NCBI GenBank assembly: GCA_045600225.1
Contig: JAZRXL010000025.1
Coordinates: 31,608 to 95,607 of the forward strand
Reading direction: 5' to 3'
DNA: 64,000 bases
Origin: UBA1181 sp045600225
GTDB taxonomy: Bacteria; Bacteroidota; Bacteroidia; Bacteroidales; Paludibacteraceae
Shown here: in pieces, positions 62,395 to 64,000 of the stretch
Numbering within the stretch: position 1 is the stretch's first letter
Layout: each line of letters opens with the position of its first letter
The notes under the pieces: model-generated
The model's input: only the letters and a program-made list of their open reading frames with translations
The model's database searches: none
What the model was told of the DNA's origin: nothing
Translations under genes and position numbers: made by a program

Positions 62395-63744
62395 TTACAC
62401 CAATCCACTCAAATCCAGCTTAAATATCTTCGAACCATCATCCTTCTGCTTCTCTATAAACATCAGCATGTAGATAGGGGCATACGTCACATTGCCTCGG
62501 GTGCTCAGGTTGTCATTACATAGCACTATCGCCTCCTTGATACTGTATTCCGGGTTCGCCATCACATTGTTCAATGCCACATGGCGCGCATAGTCCTTAC
62601 CCGATTTTACCTCCAGCGGAATGATTTCCGTGTCCTTCTCCAGCAGGAAATCAAGTTCACCCTGCTTCTTGCTTTGGAAATAGAACAAACTCCACTCGTG
62701 CGCATGCAACTCCTGAGCCGTCAGGTTCTCATAGATTGCTCCATAGTTGATGTTGGTCTCGCCCTGGAGTATCCTCAGCTGAATGCCATCGGCATACTGA
62801 CACGCAAGGAGTCCCACATCGTTCTGGAACAGTTTGAACAGGTTGCTCGCCTTACTCAACACTAATGGCACCTTCGGCTCCTCGGCACAATGTGTTGGCA
62901 AAGCCATATCTGCATCCCTCAGCCAAGTGAAACTGTTCTCATGTCTGCTGAACTTGAAATGTTCATTCAGGTTCTTGAGGATGAAACGCTTGTTCTTCGC
63001 ATTCAGTTCGGGAGGGATCAGGTCGAAAATATCGTTGATATAGAGCTTGTCCTCAGGATCATACCTTCCGATGTCCTTCTTGTAGAGCGCCAATATCGAC
63101 CTTTGCTCCATCAGCACCCGCTGCATATCGTTCGTGTCCAGATACGTCTGCACAGCCGCAGGCATACCGCCCACCAGCAGGTAGAGGTTCACCAACTGCA
63201 TCATCTTCTGGTGCACATACGCATCCACCGGTTTCCTCTCCTTCCAAGCCTCACGAAGCGAATCAATCACAGCATCCTGCACACCCACGGCTCTGATAAA
63301 CTCCTCCAGGTCACAAGGGTACATCTGCTTCTCGTCCAAATAACCCACAGGCACCGAACGAACATTGTTCAATTCCACTCCCAGCAGACTACCGCTCAAC
63401 GCCAGATGATAGCCCTTATCGACAAAAGCCTTCACCCAGGTCATCACGTCCGGATATTCCTCCACCTCATCGAAGAAGATCAGCGTCCTGTCCCAATCAA
63501 GAGGTTCGTTGGCGAAAGCCGAAATGCGAAGCAAAACCTCCTTCAGCCCGCCAGCCCCTTTCACGATGTTAATTGTCTCGGGCTGCAGCAGGAAGTTCAT
63601 CTCCACCAGATGCCACCCAAGCCTCTCAGCCGCACGCCTCACAGCATACGTCTTACCCACCTGTCTGGCACCTGTCAGCAGCAATGCCTTCTTCGTATTT
63701 CTGAAGTGGCGATCAATCCACTCGTCCGCTTTTCTAGTTATCAT
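62395..63744 (-). CDS. AAA ATPase with DUF4143 domain
   Basis: A 449-residue cytosolic protein of a family very common in Bacteroidales. Walker A is ALLLTGARQVGKTYAVRRAA (about residues 18-37) and Walker B is TLIFFDEVEEYPDV; HLALSGSLLGVEL is the sensor region. The C-terminal half is DUF4143, with the PD-(D/E)XK-like segment KQGELDFLLEKDTEIIPLEV just before KSGKDY, where Asp, Glu and Lys are all present. The cellular role is unknown; links to mobile DNA or stress are suggested by its frequency and context. The ~260 bases upstream hold no gene. Confidence 0.9.
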   Translation of the reverse strand: MITRKADEWIDRHFRNTKKALLLTGARQVGKTYAVRRAAERLGWHLVEMNFLLQPETINIVKGAGGLKEVLLRISAFANEPLDWDRTLIFFDEVEEYPDVMTWVKAFVDKGYHLALSGSLLGVELNNVRSVPVGYLDEKQMYPCDLEEFIRAVGVQDAVIDSLREAWKERKPVDAYVHQKMMQLVNLYLLVGGMPAAVQTYLDTNDMQRVLMEQRSILALYKKDIGRYDPEDKLYINDIFDLIPPELNAKNKRFILKNLNEHFKFSRHENSFTWLRDADMALPTHCAEEPKVPLVLSKASNLFKLFQNDVGLLACQYADGIQLRILQGETNINYGAIYENLTAQELHAHEWSLFYFQSKKQGELDFLLEKDTEIIPLEVKSGKDYARHVALNNVMANPEYSIKEAIVLCNDNLSTRGNVTYAPIYMLMFIEKQKDDGSKIFKLDLSGLV

Positions 63745-64000
63745 ATTTCGATATTTGTCCGCTAATCAATTATAAAAACGCACTAATCTGTCCGTTTTTC
63801 CAACTTTTTTCGCTTGCAAATTACACATTTTCTCACAATCCACCAAGAAATCTTGCTGTAACTGTACTTAACTGAAAAAGGTTGTCACTTTTAGGATAGT
63901 TAAACTTAATAGGTTTACAATAATTCTTATTACTTCACTAAAAGAGTTTACACCATTCGATTCTTATAGCGAAACAGGTTGTCAGTCATACTGAATGGGT
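63745..64000. other. AT-rich non-coding end of the window
   Basis: No gene, hairpin or clear promoter was found in these 256 bases. The stretch is AT-rich, and the right edge of the defence island cannot be located from it. Confidence 0.4.

Noticed and set aside
1..64000. CRISPR arrays, rRNA and complete tRNA genes
   Set aside because: No regularly spaced repeats, rRNA-like stretches or full cloverleafs were seen by eye; the only tRNA-like piece is the half structure at 62046-62096.

Overview
The window comes from a Bacteroidota (Bacteroidales-type, Prevotella/Bacteroides-like) chromosome. The support is a TonB-dependent receptor, a long-form YidC, a PCMD-domain secreted protein, a BACON-domain lipoprotein, a 58-residue histone-H1-like protein, SprB-type repeats, and many copies of the Bacteroidota -7 promoter box (TAnnTTTG), several of them directly ahead of genes. 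The left third is AT-rich core sequence. The rest is accessory sequence with abrupt changes in base composition.

Core region, about 1-21,950. It opens with the 3' end of a class A penicillin-binding protein. Next is a leftward group: miaA, a TonB receptor, an HMA (heavy-metal) protein and a membrane protein. A Y-family DNA polymerase overlaps a small partner gene, and yidC follows. A rightward group holds an HhH protein, a MATE exporter and a cytidylate-kinase-like protein. Four glycosyltransferases form a leftward operon. The vitamin B6 pair pdxS-pdxT lies beside an unusual ThiD-like/AraC fusion. A PCMD protein, a nitronate monooxygenase-like flavoprotein and a 6-phosphofructokinase complete the core. 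Most of these units end in clear stem-loop terminators.

Accessory region A, about 22,090-54,230. It is bracketed by two copies of the same palindrome, whose arms match the XerD half of a dif site. At its left end a truncated WG-repeat gene and a truncated, GC-rich recD2-type helicase gene meet head to head at one junction. A small metalloprotease-like pair follows. The centrepiece is a 20-kb leftward five-gene operon of secreted or surface proteins: a 3,000-residue beta-helix/SprB-repeat adhesin, an outer-membrane barrel, a TANFOR/fn3/metalloprotease protein that looks like a polymorphic toxin, a 962-residue beta-rich protein and an fn3 protein. It is the best candidate here for an undescribed surface or toxin-delivery system. 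After it comes a GC-rich plasmid-like segment with SSB, an Api92-like protein and a phosphoribosyltransferase-like protein, carrying two copies of a ~190-bp leader repeat. A BACON lipoprotein with a C-type-lectin-like end, an H1-like protein, a small gene broken by one in-frame stop, a structured non-coding block and a small repetitive secreted protein follow. An AAA-ATPase/PD-(D/E)XK protein ends the region.

Accessory region B, about 54,300-64,000, looks like an anti-phage defence island. One leftward operon encodes a restriction-endonuclease/STAND NTPase, a SIR2-domain protein, an HNH-like zinc protein and a helical protein with a HEPN-like R-N-x4-H motif. Upstream lie a tRNA-like three-way-junction element, a free-standing helicase-associated domain and a DUF4143-type ATPase. 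No rRNA, complete tRNA, CRISPR array, integrase, transposase or reverse transcriptase was seen.
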